The notes below the pieces were generated by a model. That model was not told the DNA's origin. It saw only the letters and a program-made list of their open reading frames with translations, and ran no database searches. DNA of 64,000 bases from Bog-473 sp963770645 (GTDB taxonomy: Bacteria > Actinomycetota > Acidimicrobiia > Acidimicrobiales > RAAP-2). Of the stretch, positions 49,477-58,857 are shown piece after piece; position 1 is the stretch's first letter, and each line of letters begins with the position of its first letter. The translations under genes and the position numbers were made by a program. Location: positions 682,001 to 746,000 of the forward strand of contig CAVYQL010000004.1 in the NCBI GenBank assembly GCA_963770645.1, written 5' to 3'.

Positions 49477-51474
49477 CTACTGCGAGAAGAGCTGGACCGA
49501 CGAGCCCGTCGGCACCGTCGAGCCGATGGAAGGCTGGGTGCCGACCACGGTCCCCGTCGGGTTGCCCTGCACACCCGAGGGGTTGAGCCCCGCTCCCTGC
49601 AGCGCCGCCGTCGCCTGCTGCACCGTGTCACCCTGGACGTTGGGGACCTGGACCGTCGGCGGCCCGGTCGACACGTTGACCGTGACCTGGGAGCCGTAGG
49701 GCGCCTGCGCGCCCGACGCCGGGGCCGTCGAGATCACGTTGCCCGACGGCACCGTGGCGTTCGCCGCGTTGACCTGCGTCGCCGTCAGGCCGACCGCCTC
49801 GAGCGCGGCCGCCGCCTGCGCGTAGGTGTAGGTGGTCGGGATGCTGGGCACCGTCGCCGGCTGGTGGCCGAGCGACGGCACGATGGTGATGGTGCTGCCG
49901 TAGGGCGCCTTGGTCGGGTTCTGGGCCGACCCGACCGACCACGAGATGATGATGGTGGCCGGGACGTTGTTGTCATAGCTGCCCGGCGTACAGTCCGCTT
50001 GGAGGTGCACCGACGACAGCGCGGTGACCGCTTGCGCGCACGTCATGTTGGCCAGCGACGGCACGCTGACGTCCGGTGGGCCTGCAGACACCACGACGGT
50101 GACGGTGGAGCCCTCCTTCTGCGAGACGCCGGACTTCGGGCTCTGTGACACCACGTCGCCGGCCGTGACAGGGATCGACTTGACCGGTACTCCTTCCCTC
50201 AGGTTCATGTGCACCTTGTCCAGGGCCGCGCGCGCCTGGGCCAGTGGCAGGTTCACGACGTTGGGCGTCGGGTGCGACGGCGTCAGCACGTTGGTGCCGA
50301 ACGCGACGAAGAGCCCGGCGGCCAGCAGGACCACTGCGGCGGCGACCGCGCCGATGATCCAGTACTTGCGGCGGGTGGTGCGCCCGCCTCCGAAGCGACC
50401 GTTGGGCGGGCGCCCGCCGCGGCCGGTGCCATTGGGCTCGGCGTCGAAGATCTCCCCCGGGCCGGCCCTCGTCCCGATCGGCGCCGCGGCGACGCTCGGC
50501 GCGATCGCCGTCGAGGACATGGCCCCAGTCGCAGCGGCCGCCGCGACCACGCCCGAGTCGGTCAGCTCGGAGACGCCCGGCGCGCGGAATCCCGCGATGG
50601 TCGTCGAGTCCTCGATGTGGTGGAAGACGAGGGGCAGGGGCGCCGGCGAGGGCAGCGCGGCGGCCAGCGCACCCAGGCGCGCGGCCAGCCCGGCGGCGTC
50701 GAGGCGAGCCGAGGTCTCGGGTGCGGCGGCGCGCGCCAGCACATCGTCAAGGGGCCCGAGCGCCTCGTTGTGCGGGAGCGGCTGGCCGATGCGCGCGGCC
50801 AACGTCCCCATCGTCGTGTCCGTGACGAAGGGCACCGTCCCGGTGACCGCCTCGTAGAGAACCAACGCCAGCGAGTAGACGTCGGCACGCCCGTCGACCG
50901 GGTGCCCCTGCGCGGCCTCGGGCGAGATGTAGCGGGCGGTCCCGACCATGGCGCCGGCCGGCTCGGTCCAAGCGGCCTCGGCCAGCGCGCGGGCGACGCC
51001 GAAGTCGGCCACCCGCACCCGGCTCTCCTCGTCGAACAAGAGGTTCGCCGGCTTGATGTCGCGGTGCACCAGCCCGCGCACGTGTGCGTAGGCAAGACCC
51101 TGGGCCACCTCGGCCCCGAGCTGGGCGGCCTGGGAATGGGTGAGCCTGACGTCGCGGTCGAGCAGGTCTCGCAGCGAGCCTCCGCCGAGATACTCGAGGA
51201 CCAGATACGGCCCATCGGTGTCCTCGCCCCAGTCGAAGACACGCAGGACGTGAGGGTGGTTGAGCGAGGCGACGGAGCGTGCCTCGGCGCGGAAGCGCTT
51301 CAAGAAGGCGTTGTCGGTTGCGAGGCCGGGCTGGAGGACCTTGACCGCGACGAAGCGCTGCAACGACACGTCTTCGGCAAGAAAGACGTGGGCAGAAGCG
51401 CCGGTGCCCAGAGCGGAGAGCAGCCGGTACCGCTTCCCTAGGACCCGGCCGATGGAATCAGTGATCAGGGGCAT
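49477..51474 (-). CDS. pknB: Ser/Thr protein kinase with four PASTA domains
   Basis: Membrane receptor kinase of 665 aa. The Hanks-type domain has LLSALGTGASAHVFLAEDV (glycine loop), VAVKVL, the catalytic loop HRDIKPANLLFD, ADFGVARALAE and the APE-like region VGTARYISPEAAQG. After a low-complexity linker comes one membrane segment (YWIIGAVAAAVVLLAAGLFV), then four extracellular PASTA domains (PNVVNLPLAQARAALD, VSVPSLANMTCAQAVTAL, TVPSIPTTYTYAQAAAALEA, VQVPNVQGDTVQQATAAL). PASTA domains sense peptidoglycan, and PknB-type kinases regulate cell-wall growth. The start at 51474 (MPLITDSIGRVLGKRY) is at the kinase; upstream reading is ligA shadow. Confidence 0.95.
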   Translation of the reverse strand: MPLITDSIGRVLGKRYRLLSALGTGASAHVFLAEDVSLQRFVAVKVLQPGLATDNAFLKRFRAEARSVASLNHPHVLRVFDWGEDTDGPYLVLEYLGGGSLRDLLDRDVRLTHSQAAQLGAEVAQGLAYAHVRGLVHRDIKPANLLFDEESRVRVADFGVARALAEAAWTEPAGAMVGTARYISPEAAQGHPVDGRADVYSLALVLYEAVTGTVPFVTDTTMGTLAARIGQPLPHNEALGPLDDVLARAAAPETSARLDAAGLAARLGALAAALPSPAPLPLVFHHIEDSTTIAGFRAPGVSELTDSGVVAAAAATGAMSSTAIAPSVAAAPIGTRAGPGEIFDAEPNGTGRGGRPPNGRFGGGRTTRRKYWIIGAVAAAVVLLAAGLFVAFGTNVLTPSHPTPNVVNLPLAQARAALDKVHMNLREGVPVKSIPVTAGDVVSQSPKSGVSQKEGSTVTVVVSAGPPDVSVPSLANMTCAQAVTALSSVHLQADCTPGSYDNNVPATIIISWSVGSAQNPTKAPYGSTITIVPSLGHQPATVPSIPTTYTYAQAAAALEAVGLTATQVNAANATVPSGNVISTAPASGAQAPYGSQVTVNVSTGPPTVQVPNVQGDTVQQATAALQGAGLNPSGVQGNPTGTVVGTQPSIGSTVPTGSSVQLFSQ

Positions 51475-51535
51475 CGGGGCATTCCCCACGCTACTGATCG
51501 CGCACACATCGCCGGTGGACGCCCCCCCACCAGCC

Positions 51536-53707
51536 TCACTCCGGGAGTTGGCCCGTTTCGAGCAACGCGTCGAACGTGGTCGCGTCGACCACCGGGGTCC
51601 CGAGGTCCTCGGCCTTCTTGGTCTTCGAGGCGCCGGGCGCGTCGCCGACGACAAGGGCGAACGTCTTCTTCGACACGCTGCCGGGCGACGTGCCGCCGCG
51701 CGCCATGATCGCCTCTTCGGCCCCTTCCCGCGTGTAACCGGGGACCGCGCCGGTGACCACGACGACCTTGCCGGCCAGCGTCTGGGGCAGGGAGGCCACC
51801 GCGTCGGTACCGCCACGCGCCACCCCGGCGGCACCCGGCTCCTCCGTCGACACCCCGGCCGCGCGCAGGCGGCCGATCACTGCAACGTTGGTGTCAGCCG
51901 AGAGGAACTCGGCGAGGCTCGCGGCGATGACCCCGCCCACGCCGTCGACGGCGGCGAGCTCTTCCACGCTGGCCGCCTCGATCGCCTCGAGCGTGCCGAA
52001 CGCGCGTGCGACGGCGCGGGCACCGGTCGGCCCCACGTGGCGGACGCCGAGGGCGACGAGCAGCCGGCTGAGAGGCCGCGCCCGCGACGCGGCGATGGCG
52101 CCCACGAGGTTGCGGGCCGAGATCTCGGCGAAGCGCTCCAGCTGCACCAGCTGTTCGACGGTGAGACCGTAGAGGTCCGCGGGATCGTTAGCGAGGCCGG
52201 CCGCGACGAGTTGGAGCACGCGCTCCTCGCCCAGCCCCTCGATGTCCATGGCCGAGCGCGACGCGTAGTGGGCGATGCGCTGCACCCGCTGAGCCGGGCA
52301 GTCGATGTTCGTGCAATAGGTGTCGCTCTCACCGGGCAGGCGGACGAGCGGCTGGCCGCACGAAGGGCACGACTTCGGGAATTTCCACTTCGGCTTGCGC
52401 CGCTTGGGCACGCCCGGCCCGTCCTTGACCGGTCCGACCACCTCGGGGATGACGTCGCCCGCCTTGCGCACAATGACGAGGTCGCCCGGGCGCACGTCCT
52501 TCGCCGCGACCTGGTCCTCGTTGTGCAAGGTGGCCACGCCCACGGTGGAGCCTCCGACGAAGACCGGTTCGAGGCGGGCGAAGGGAGTCGCGCGGCCCGT
52601 CCGGCCGATGGAGACCATGATGTCGAGCAGCCGGGTGGTGCGCTCCTCGGGCGGGAACTTGAAGGCGATGGCCCACCGCGGCGCGCGCGACGTTGCGCCG
52701 AGGACCGCGTGCAGTGCCAGCTCGTCCACCTTGGTGACGACGCCGTCGATCTCGTACGCCATGTCGTGGCGCGTCGCGGCGAGCTCGTTGCAACGCGCCA
52801 CCACCGCGGCCATGCCGGTGACCCGCCTGGCGTCGGGGCTCACCGGGAACCCGGCCCGCCCGAGTTGGGCGAGCGTGGCCGACTGGGTCGCCGCCGGCCA
52901 CGCCTGCTTCGCCGGCGCGCGCTCGACGAACCCGATCGCGTAGGCCCAGAAGTGCAGTGGCCGCGTGGCCGTGACGCCCGGGTCCTTCTGCCGCAGTGCG
53001 CCGGCCGCGGAGTTGCGCGGGTTGACGAAGAGGCGCTCTCCGGCGTCGGCCTGGCGCTTGTTCATGGCCTCGAAGTCGGCGACGGGCATGTAGATCTCGC
53101 CGCGCACCTCGAGCACGTCGGGGTACGGGCCCCCCGCCTTGGACAGCTCGGCCGGGACGTCCTTGACGGTGGCGACGTTGGCGGTGACGTCCTCGCCCGC
53201 CACGCCGTCGCCCCGTGTGGCCGCCTGCACGAAACGGCCCTTCTCGTAGACGAGTGACATGGCGACGCCGTCGACCTTGGGCTCGCACGAGAACGCCAGT
53301 GTGTCGAGGTCGAGCGACACGTCCGCCCGGCGCAGGCGCTCGCCCCAGGCGCGCAGCTCGTCCTCGTCGAACGCGTTGTCGAGGCTCATCATCGGGATGC
53401 GGTGGCGCACCTCTTGGAAGAGGCCCGAGGGCGCGGCACCCACCGTCTGGGTCGGCGAGTCGGGCGTCACCAGGGCGGGATAGCCCGCCTCGAGCTGGCG
53501 CAGCTCCCCGACGAGGAGGTCGTACTCCGCGTCGGGGATCGCAGGCGCATCGAGCACGTTGTACAGCTCGTTGTTGTGCCGGATCAGGCCGCGCAGCTCA
53601 TCGGCGCGCGCCGCCGCCTCGGTCGGGACGTGCGTCCTGCCGTCACTGCCCGCGCCGGCGCCGCCGCCGCCTCGGCCCGTGCCCCGACCGTTGCCCTTCC
53701 CGGCCAT
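51536..53707 (-). CDS. ligA: NAD-dependent DNA ligase LigA
   Basis: Seals nicks in replication and repair, using NAD. The 723-aa protein contains the Ia domain, the adenylation site CEPKVDGVAMSL (Lys about 144), NPRNSAAGALRQKDP, the OB fold, a four-Cys zinc finger (CPSCGQPL and CTNIDCPAQR), HhH repeats through LGVRHVGPTGARAV, and a C-terminal BRCT domain beginning LAGKVVVVTGAVPGYTREGAEE. The ATG at 53707 (MAGKGNGRGTGRGGGGAGAG) gives a Gly/Arg-rich tail of about 20 residues ahead of the fold. Only two bases separate it from the mnmA stop, so the two are cotranscribed. Confidence 0.97.
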   Translation of the reverse strand: MAGKGNGRGTGRGGGGAGAGSDGRTHVPTEAAARADELRGLIRHNNELYNVLDAPAIPDAEYDLLVGELRQLEAGYPALVTPDSPTQTVGAAPSGLFQEVRHRIPMMSLDNAFDEDELRAWGERLRRADVSLDLDTLAFSCEPKVDGVAMSLVYEKGRFVQAATRGDGVAGEDVTANVATVKDVPAELSKAGGPYPDVLEVRGEIYMPVADFEAMNKRQADAGERLFVNPRNSAAGALRQKDPGVTATRPLHFWAYAIGFVERAPAKQAWPAATQSATLAQLGRAGFPVSPDARRVTGMAAVVARCNELAATRHDMAYEIDGVVTKVDELALHAVLGATSRAPRWAIAFKFPPEERTTRLLDIMVSIGRTGRATPFARLEPVFVGGSTVGVATLHNEDQVAAKDVRPGDLVIVRKAGDVIPEVVGPVKDGPGVPKRRKPKWKFPKSCPSCGQPLVRLPGESDTYCTNIDCPAQRVQRIAHYASRSAMDIEGLGEERVLQLVAAGLANDPADLYGLTVEQLVQLERFAEISARNLVGAIAASRARPLSRLLVALGVRHVGPTGARAVARAFGTLEAIEAASVEELAAVDGVGGVIAASLAEFLSADTNVAVIGRLRAAGVSTEEPGAAGVARGGTDAVASLPQTLAGKVVVVTGAVPGYTREGAEEAIMARGGTSPGSVSKKTFALVVGDAPGASKTKKAEDLGTPVVDATTFDALLETGQLPE

Positions 53708-53709
53708 GG

Positions 53710-54768
53710 TCAGGCCGCGATGCCGGCGCCGACCACCGCGTCCGGCTCGGCCACGTCGTAGAGCGCCACGGTCTGGCCCGGTGCCACCGGCCGCTGCGGC
53801 GCGTCGAAGCGGACGACCATGTCCTCGTCTGCACCGTCGCGCTCGACCGTGCACGGGACAGGCCGTCCGTGGGCACTGACCTGCGCGATCGCGCGCGCAC
53901 CGATTGCCAGGGGAAGGTCGACCCAGCACAGCGACGACGCGCTGAGCACGACGGAGGAGCGCAGCACGTCCCCGGCACCGCCCACGGTCACCCGGCGTGC
54001 GGCCAGGTCCACGTCGGTCACGTAGCGCCGCGCGCCGTCGGTGCCGTGGCCCATGCCGCGCCGCTGGCCCACCGTCACCAGCTCGACGGCCTCGACGGTC
54101 CCGGCGGGACGGCCTTCGATGTCGACGACCTCAGCGGGGTGCAACGCCATGCGTGCCGAGAGGAAACCAAGGCGGCCTTCCGCGCTGCCGATGAAGCAGA
54201 CGTCCTGGCTGTCCGGCTTGCCCGCCGTGCGCAGACCCAAGCGGGCGGCGTGGGCGCGGACGTCGTCCTTGGTCATGTCGCCGACGGGGAGGACGATGCG
54301 GGACAGTGCGTCCTGTCCGAGCATCGAGAGTACGTAGGACTGGTCCTTCGCGGCGTCGGTGCCCCGGCGCAGACGCCAGATCGCGTCGCCGGTCACCCGG
54401 GCGTGATGCCCCGTGGCCAAGCGATCGAAGCCCAGTCGCTCGGCCCGGCGCAACAGCAGGTCGAACTTCATCGAACGGTTGCATTCGATGCAGGGATTGG
54501 GCGTGCGACCGGCCGCGTGCTCGTCGACGTAGGGCGTGACCACGGCGCGGTCGAACTCCTCGGTCAGGTTGAAGACGTGGTGCGCGATGCCCAGCTGCTG
54601 GGCTACCCGTCTGGCGTCATCGACGTCGGCCACGGAACAACAACCCGAATCGGAGGGCCCGCCCCACAGCTTGAGCGTGGCGCCCGTGACGTCATGGCCC
54701 TGTTCGACCAGCAACGCGGCCGCGACGGACGAGTCGACGCCGCCGGACATCGCTACGAGCACCCGCAT
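53710..54768 (-). CDS. mnmA: tRNA-specific 2-thiouridylase
   Basis: Adds sulfur at position 2 of the wobble uridine in tRNAs for Lys, Glu and Gln. The 352-aa protein starts VLVAMSGGVDSSVAAALL (PP-loop), with NPCIECNRSMKFD bearing one catalytic Cys and GKPDSQDVCFIG the other. The C-terminal beta barrel and EDMVVRFDAPQRPVAPGQTV complete it. Sulfur would come from the cysteine desulfurase encoded just upstream (23 nt). The ATG at 54768 is precise: MRVLVAMSGG. Confidence 0.96.
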   Translation of the reverse strand: MRVLVAMSGGVDSSVAAALLVEQGHDVTGATLKLWGGPSDSGCCSVADVDDARRVAQQLGIAHHVFNLTEEFDRAVVTPYVDEHAAGRTPNPCIECNRSMKFDLLLRRAERLGFDRLATGHHARVTGDAIWRLRRGTDAAKDQSYVLSMLGQDALSRIVLPVGDMTKDDVRAHAARLGLRTAGKPDSQDVCFIGSAEGRLGFLSARMALHPAEVVDIEGRPAGTVEAVELVTVGQRRGMGHGTDGARRYVTDVDLAARRVTVGGAGDVLRSSVVLSASSLCWVDLPLAIGARAIAQVSAHGRPVPCTVERDGADEDMVVRFDAPQRPVAPGQTVALYDVAEPDAVVGAGIAA

Positions 54769-54791
54769 GGGACCAGTGTGCCACCCGGTCG

Positions 54792-55976
54792 TCACGCCGC
54801 CTGGCGCAGCGCGGCCACGACACCGGGCACCACCGAGAGCGCGCGGTCCACGTCGGCTCCGGTGGTGCCGAACCCCAGCGTGAAGCGCAGCGCTCCCGCG
54901 GCGAGGGCGGGCTCGATGCCCATGGCGGCCAGCACGTGGCTGGGCTCGAGCGCACCACTGGCGCACGACGACCCGCCGGAGATGCAGATGCCCTCGCGGC
55001 CGAGGGCGACGAGCACCTCTTCGCGGTCGGCCGCAGAGAGGCACAGGTGCAGGTGCCCCGGCAAGACGGCGACGCCCGCCGGCACCGTGCGGTACGCGCC
55101 GTCGATGCTGCCCAAGAGACCCTCGGCGAGCCGGTCGCGCAGGGCGGCCACCCGCGCGCCCGCGGCCTCACGTTCGGCCGTCACCAGCCGCAGCGCCGTG
55201 GCCAGGCCGACTGCGCCGGCCACGTCCTGGGTCCCGCTGCGCCGCTCGCGCTCTTGACCCCCACCGTGCTGGCGCGGCCCGAGCACTACCCGCGGGCCGA
55301 CCGCGAGAGCGCCGATGCCCACCGGCCCGCCGAGCTTGTGCGCGCTGAGTGACACCAGGTCGGTGCCTGCGGTGCAGTCGGCCAGGTCGAGCCAGGGCGC
55401 CGCCTGGACGGCATCGCAGAAGACGTACGCCCGTGGGGCGCGCCGGCGCACCGCATCGACCACGTCGGCCACCGGCTGCACAACACCCGTCTCGTTGTTT
55501 GCGGCCATGACCGCGACCAACGTGATCCGCGAGGACAGCGTCCGTGCCAGCGCGTCCGCATCGAGGACGCCGCCGCTGTCCACCGGCAACTCGCGCGCAT
55601 CGGCACCAGCCCGCTCCGCCGCGCGAGCGGATTCGCGCACCGCCGGGTGCTCGACCCCAGAGGAGAGGACCACCGCCTCGCCACGCTCGTAGAGCGCGGC
55701 CTCCGCCGTCCCGAGCACGGCCAGGTTGGCTCCCTCGGTGCCGCCGGAGGTGAAGACGATCTCGCCCGGGTCGCGGCCCATGAACGCGGCGACCTCGTCG
55801 CGGGCCTCTTCGAGGAGGCGCCGGGCCCTCTGTGCCGGCGGGTGGCTCCCGGTCGGGTTGCCGAGCAGCCCGTCCGGCGAGGCGTGGACCTGCGCCATGG
55901 CGGCCGCTACTTCGGGCCGCAGCCGCGTCGTCGCGGCGTGGTCGAGGTAGGTGGTCGGAGCGGGGTCCGCGGCCAC
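54792..55976 (-). CDS. iscS: cysteine desulfurase (NifS/IscS-like)
   Basis: PLP enzyme (394 aa) that takes sulfur from cysteine, making a persulfide. The N-terminus YLDHAATTRLRPEVAAAM, FTSGGTEGANLAVLG, HPAVRESA and the PLP Lys in SLSAHKLGGPVGIGAL are diagnostic, and the active Cys is in GGSSCASGALEPSHVL. Immediately before mnmA, the enzyme most likely supplies sulfur for tRNA thiolation, and probably Fe-S clusters as well. The GTG at 55976 gives MAADPAPTTYLDHAATT. No iscU or regulator adjoins. Confidence 0.95.
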   Translation of the reverse strand: MAADPAPTTYLDHAATTRLRPEVAAAMAQVHASPDGLLGNPTGSHPPAQRARRLLEEARDEVAAFMGRDPGEIVFTSGGTEGANLAVLGTAEAALYERGEAVVLSSGVEHPAVRESARAAERAGADARELPVDSGGVLDADALARTLSSRITLVAVMAANNETGVVQPVADVVDAVRRRAPRAYVFCDAVQAAPWLDLADCTAGTDLVSLSAHKLGGPVGIGALAVGPRVVLGPRQHGGGQERERRSGTQDVAGAVGLATALRLVTAEREAAGARVAALRDRLAEGLLGSIDGAYRTVPAGVAVLPGHLHLCLSAADREEVLVALGREGICISGGSSCASGALEPSHVLAAMGIEPALAAGALRFTLGFGTTGADVDRALSVVPGVVAALRQAA

Positions 55977-55986
55977 GTTGGGCGCC

Positions 55987-57351
55987 CTACCCGATGTAGA
56001 CGGTCTTGGCGTTGGTGAACTCCTTGATGCCGAGCTCTGAGAGCTCGCGGCCGTAGCCCGAACGCTTGATGCCCCCGAAGGGCAGTTCGGGGGTGGAGAA
56101 CACCATCGCGTTGACGAACACGGCGCCGGCCTCGATCCCCTCGACGCAGCGCGCCTGCTCGTCTTCGTCGTTGGTCCAGACGCTGGAACCCAGCCCGAAG
56201 GAGGTGGCGTTGGCTGCCTCGATCGCTGCCGGGAGGTCGGGCACCCGCAGCACCATGGCGACGGGCCCGAAGACCTCCTCCTTGGCCACCTCCATGTCGG
56301 TCGTGATGCCCGAAAGCACGGTCGGGGCGAAGTACCACCCGTCGCCGTCGGGCACCTTCGCGCCGGCGTGGACTCTGGCGCCCTGGCGCCGCGCCTCCTC
56401 CACCTGACTCACGAGCTCGTCGCGCTGGGCCTCGGTGACGATCGGTCCGATCTGGGTGGCCGGGTCGAAGGGGTCGCCGACGACCAGCGCGTCCATCGCC
56501 TCGGTGAAGCGGGCGAGGAACTCGTCGTGCACCTGGTCGACCACGATGAAGCGCTTGGCCGCGATGCACGACTGCCCGTTGTTCTGCACGCGGGCGGTGA
56601 CGGCGATGCGGACGCACGCGTCGAGGTCGGCCGAGGGCAGCACGACGAAGGGGTCCGACCCGCCGAGCTCGAGCACGCTCTTCTTCAGGGCGTGACCGGC
56701 CGTCTCGCCCACCGATATGCCGGCTCGCTCGCTGCCGGTCAAGGTGACGGCGACGACGCGAGGGTCGGCGATGATCTGGGCCACGTCCTTGGACTCGACG
56801 AAGAGGTTGGTAAAGACGCCCTCGGGGAGCCCGGCGCGCCGGAAGAGGTCCTCGAGGGCGAGCGCTGTCTGCGGCACGTTCGACGCGTGTTTGAGCAAAC
56901 CGACGTTGCCGACCATGAGCGCCGGTGCGGCGAAGCGCATCACCTGCCACATGGGGAAATTCCAGGGCATGACCGCCAGCACCGGCCCGATCGGCTGGTA
57001 GTGCACGTAGGACTTCGACGCAGAGGAAGCGATCACCTCGTCGGCCAACAACGCTTCGCCGTGCTCGGCGAACCAGCGCAGGGCCATGGCGCACTTGGAC
57101 GCCTCGGCCTTGGCCGCCGCGAAGGTCTTGCCCATCTCGGTGGTCATGATGCGGGCGACGTCGGGGACCTCGGCCTCCAGGATTTCGGCCGCCGTGACCA
57201 GGTGGCGGGCCCGCTCGGCGTAGGTGGTCGTCTTGTACTCGGCGTACGCGGCGACGGCGCTGTCCAAGATGGCGTCGACTTCGGCCGGCGTGTGGGTGGG
57301 GAACACCTTCTCCGTCTTGCCGGTGGTCGGATTGATGGTGGCAAAAGGCAT
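55987..57351 (-). CDS. gabD: NAD(P)-dependent aldehyde dehydrogenase (succinate-semialdehyde type)
   Basis: ALDH of 454 aa. The cofactor site MPWNFPMWQVMRFAAPALMVGN and LTGSERAGISVGETAG are present, the catalytic Glu lies in LELGGSDPFVVL, and the catalytic Cys in NNGQSCIAAKRFIV. The short length, TINPTTGKTEKVFPT start and PFGGIKRSGYGRELSELGIKEF end match the succinate-semialdehyde dehydrogenase (GabD1-type) subgroup, but substrate specificity is not certain. It follows the AMP-ligase gene on the same strand and precedes the cysteine desulfurase by 10 nt. Confidence 0.92.
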   Translation of the reverse strand: MPFATINPTTGKTEKVFPTHTPAEVDAILDSAVAAYAEYKTTTYAERARHLVTAAEILEAEVPDVARIMTTEMGKTFAAAKAEASKCAMALRWFAEHGEALLADEVIASSASKSYVHYQPIGPVLAVMPWNFPMWQVMRFAAPALMVGNVGLLKHASNVPQTALALEDLFRRAGLPEGVFTNLFVESKDVAQIIADPRVVAVTLTGSERAGISVGETAGHALKKSVLELGGSDPFVVLPSADLDACVRIAVTARVQNNGQSCIAAKRFIVVDQVHDEFLARFTEAMDALVVGDPFDPATQIGPIVTEAQRDELVSQVEEARRQGARVHAGAKVPDGDGWYFAPTVLSGITTDMEVAKEEVFGPVAMVLRVPDLPAAIEAANATSFGLGSSVWTNDEDEQARCVEGIEAGAVFVNAMVFSTPELPFGGIKRSGYGRELSELGIKEFTNAKTVYIG

Positions 57352-57360
57352 GGTGCAGTC

Positions 57361-58789
57361 TTACCCGCTGCTCAGCCCGAGGTGACCGGCCACGGCCCGC
57401 CGCACGAGCTTCCCGGTGGCGCTATGGGGCAGGTCAGGGGCGGCGACGTAGGTCTTGGGCCGCTTGTACGGGGCAAGGTGGAGCGACGCGGCGGCCCGCA
57501 GGGCCTCCTCGGCATCGCTCGATGCGGTGCCGCGCTCGGTCACGAAGGCGGCGCAGACGCGCTGGCCCCACCGTTCGTCGTCCAGTCCGAAGACGGCCAC
57601 CTCGGCGACCCCCGCCACCGCCGTCAGCACATTCTCGATCTCGGCCGGGTAGACGTTGACGCCCCCGCTGATGATGAGGTCGTACCGGCGTCCTGTAAGG
57701 GAGAGGTAGCCGTCGGGCGTGAGCCGGCCCAGGTCCCCCACCGTGCAGGCCGCCCCGCGCCACGCCCGGGCGGTGGCCTCGGGGTCGCGCCAGTAGCTGA
57801 AGCGGGCGAAGTCGGGCATGTCGCACCAGATCACGCCGCCTTCCTCGGCAGGCTCGGGGCCGGTGTGCTCGTCGTCGGCGACCGTCTCGACGAAGAGCCG
57901 GCGGCCGGGCCGGGCCCGGCCCACACTGCCGGGGTGCTCGAGCCACTCGCCGGGAGAGCAGACGCTGAACTGCGCCTCGGTCGAGCCGTAGAACTCCCAG
58001 ACGGTGCCGGGGTTCGCCCGCGCCATGGTGGCCCGCTTCACCGACTCGGGACAGGGCGCGCCCGCGTGGGCCAGGAGGCGCAGCGAGTCGAAGTGCTCGT
58101 CGGCGCCGAGGCCGGGGTACTGCAAGATGCGCTGGAGGTGCGTCGGGACGAAGAAGGCGGTGGTCGGGCGGTGGCGCCGCAACACATCGAGCGCGGTCGC
58201 CGCATCGAAGCGGCTCAAGATGGCGAGCGACCCGCCCGCGAGCAACGTGTTGGCCGAGAACCGGATCGACACGGTGTGGTACATCGGCGAACACACCAGA
58301 TGGAGGTCGGCCGGATCCAAGTGCCACACCGACGCCTCGTCCTCGTAGACCGCGCGGGCGGTGGCCTCGTCCCAGATCCCCGTCGTCACGCCCTTGGGGC
58401 GTCCCGTCGTGCCCGACGTGTAGTGCATGGGCCGCGTCAGCGGAAAGGGCGCCAGCTCGGCCGGACGCGCGCCCTTCCCCCGCCGTCAGCGCGGCGAGCT
58501 CGGCCGGGCTGAACACGCGGGTCGCGGGTTCGGCGTCGTCGGCCAGGAGGTCGCACTCGGTCGCCGTGAGCGTCGCGTTGAGCAACACCGGGATGAGGCC
58601 GACACGGGCGGCGCCGAGCACGGCACACACGAGATCGGCCGACGAGCCGAGTGCGAAGGCGACGCGGTCGCCCTCGGTGCAACCCCGGGCCAGCAGGGCA
58701 CCGGCGGCCCGGCGCTGGCGTGCCGCGGCGTCGGCGTGCGCGAGCAATTCCACGACGGGAGCGGACGCGGGCCCCGGCGGTGGTGGCAC
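57361..58789 (-). pseudogene. AMP-dependent acyl-CoA ligase, frameshifted
   Basis: Two frames together give one acyl-CoA synthetase of about 475 aa. The 5' frame from the GTG at 58789 includes GDRVAFALGSSADLVCAVLGAARVGLIPVLLN and reads to ELAALTAGEG. The P-loop YTSGTTGRPKGVTTG and the rest (YGSTEAQF, TGRRYDLIISGGVNVYPAEIE, and the catalytic Lys in LPHSATGKLVRR) are in the next frame. One surplus base in a run of five C (58477-58481, G on the coding strand) restores a single frame. The missing middle is absent in neither frame, so the disruption is a single indel, real or artefactual. The acyl substrate is unknown. Confidence 0.8.
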
Positions 58790-58857
58790 CGGCGCAGCGT
58801 ACGCCCGGTCCGTGCCACGATTGCGCCGGAGTGGACGACGACGACAAGAACAACGAC

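Noticed and set aside
49477..51834. Longer kinase reading from 51834
   Set aside because: The added 120 residues lie inside ligA in another frame and are Arg/Pro-rich; the kinase domain starts right after the ATG at 51474.
53215..58512. Very long plus-strand ORFs (680 aa and 714 aa)
   Set aside because: They run opposite ligA/mnmA/iscS and the ALDH/ligase genes, which carry full catalytic motifs; the plus-strand translations are low-complexity Arg/Gly/His text.
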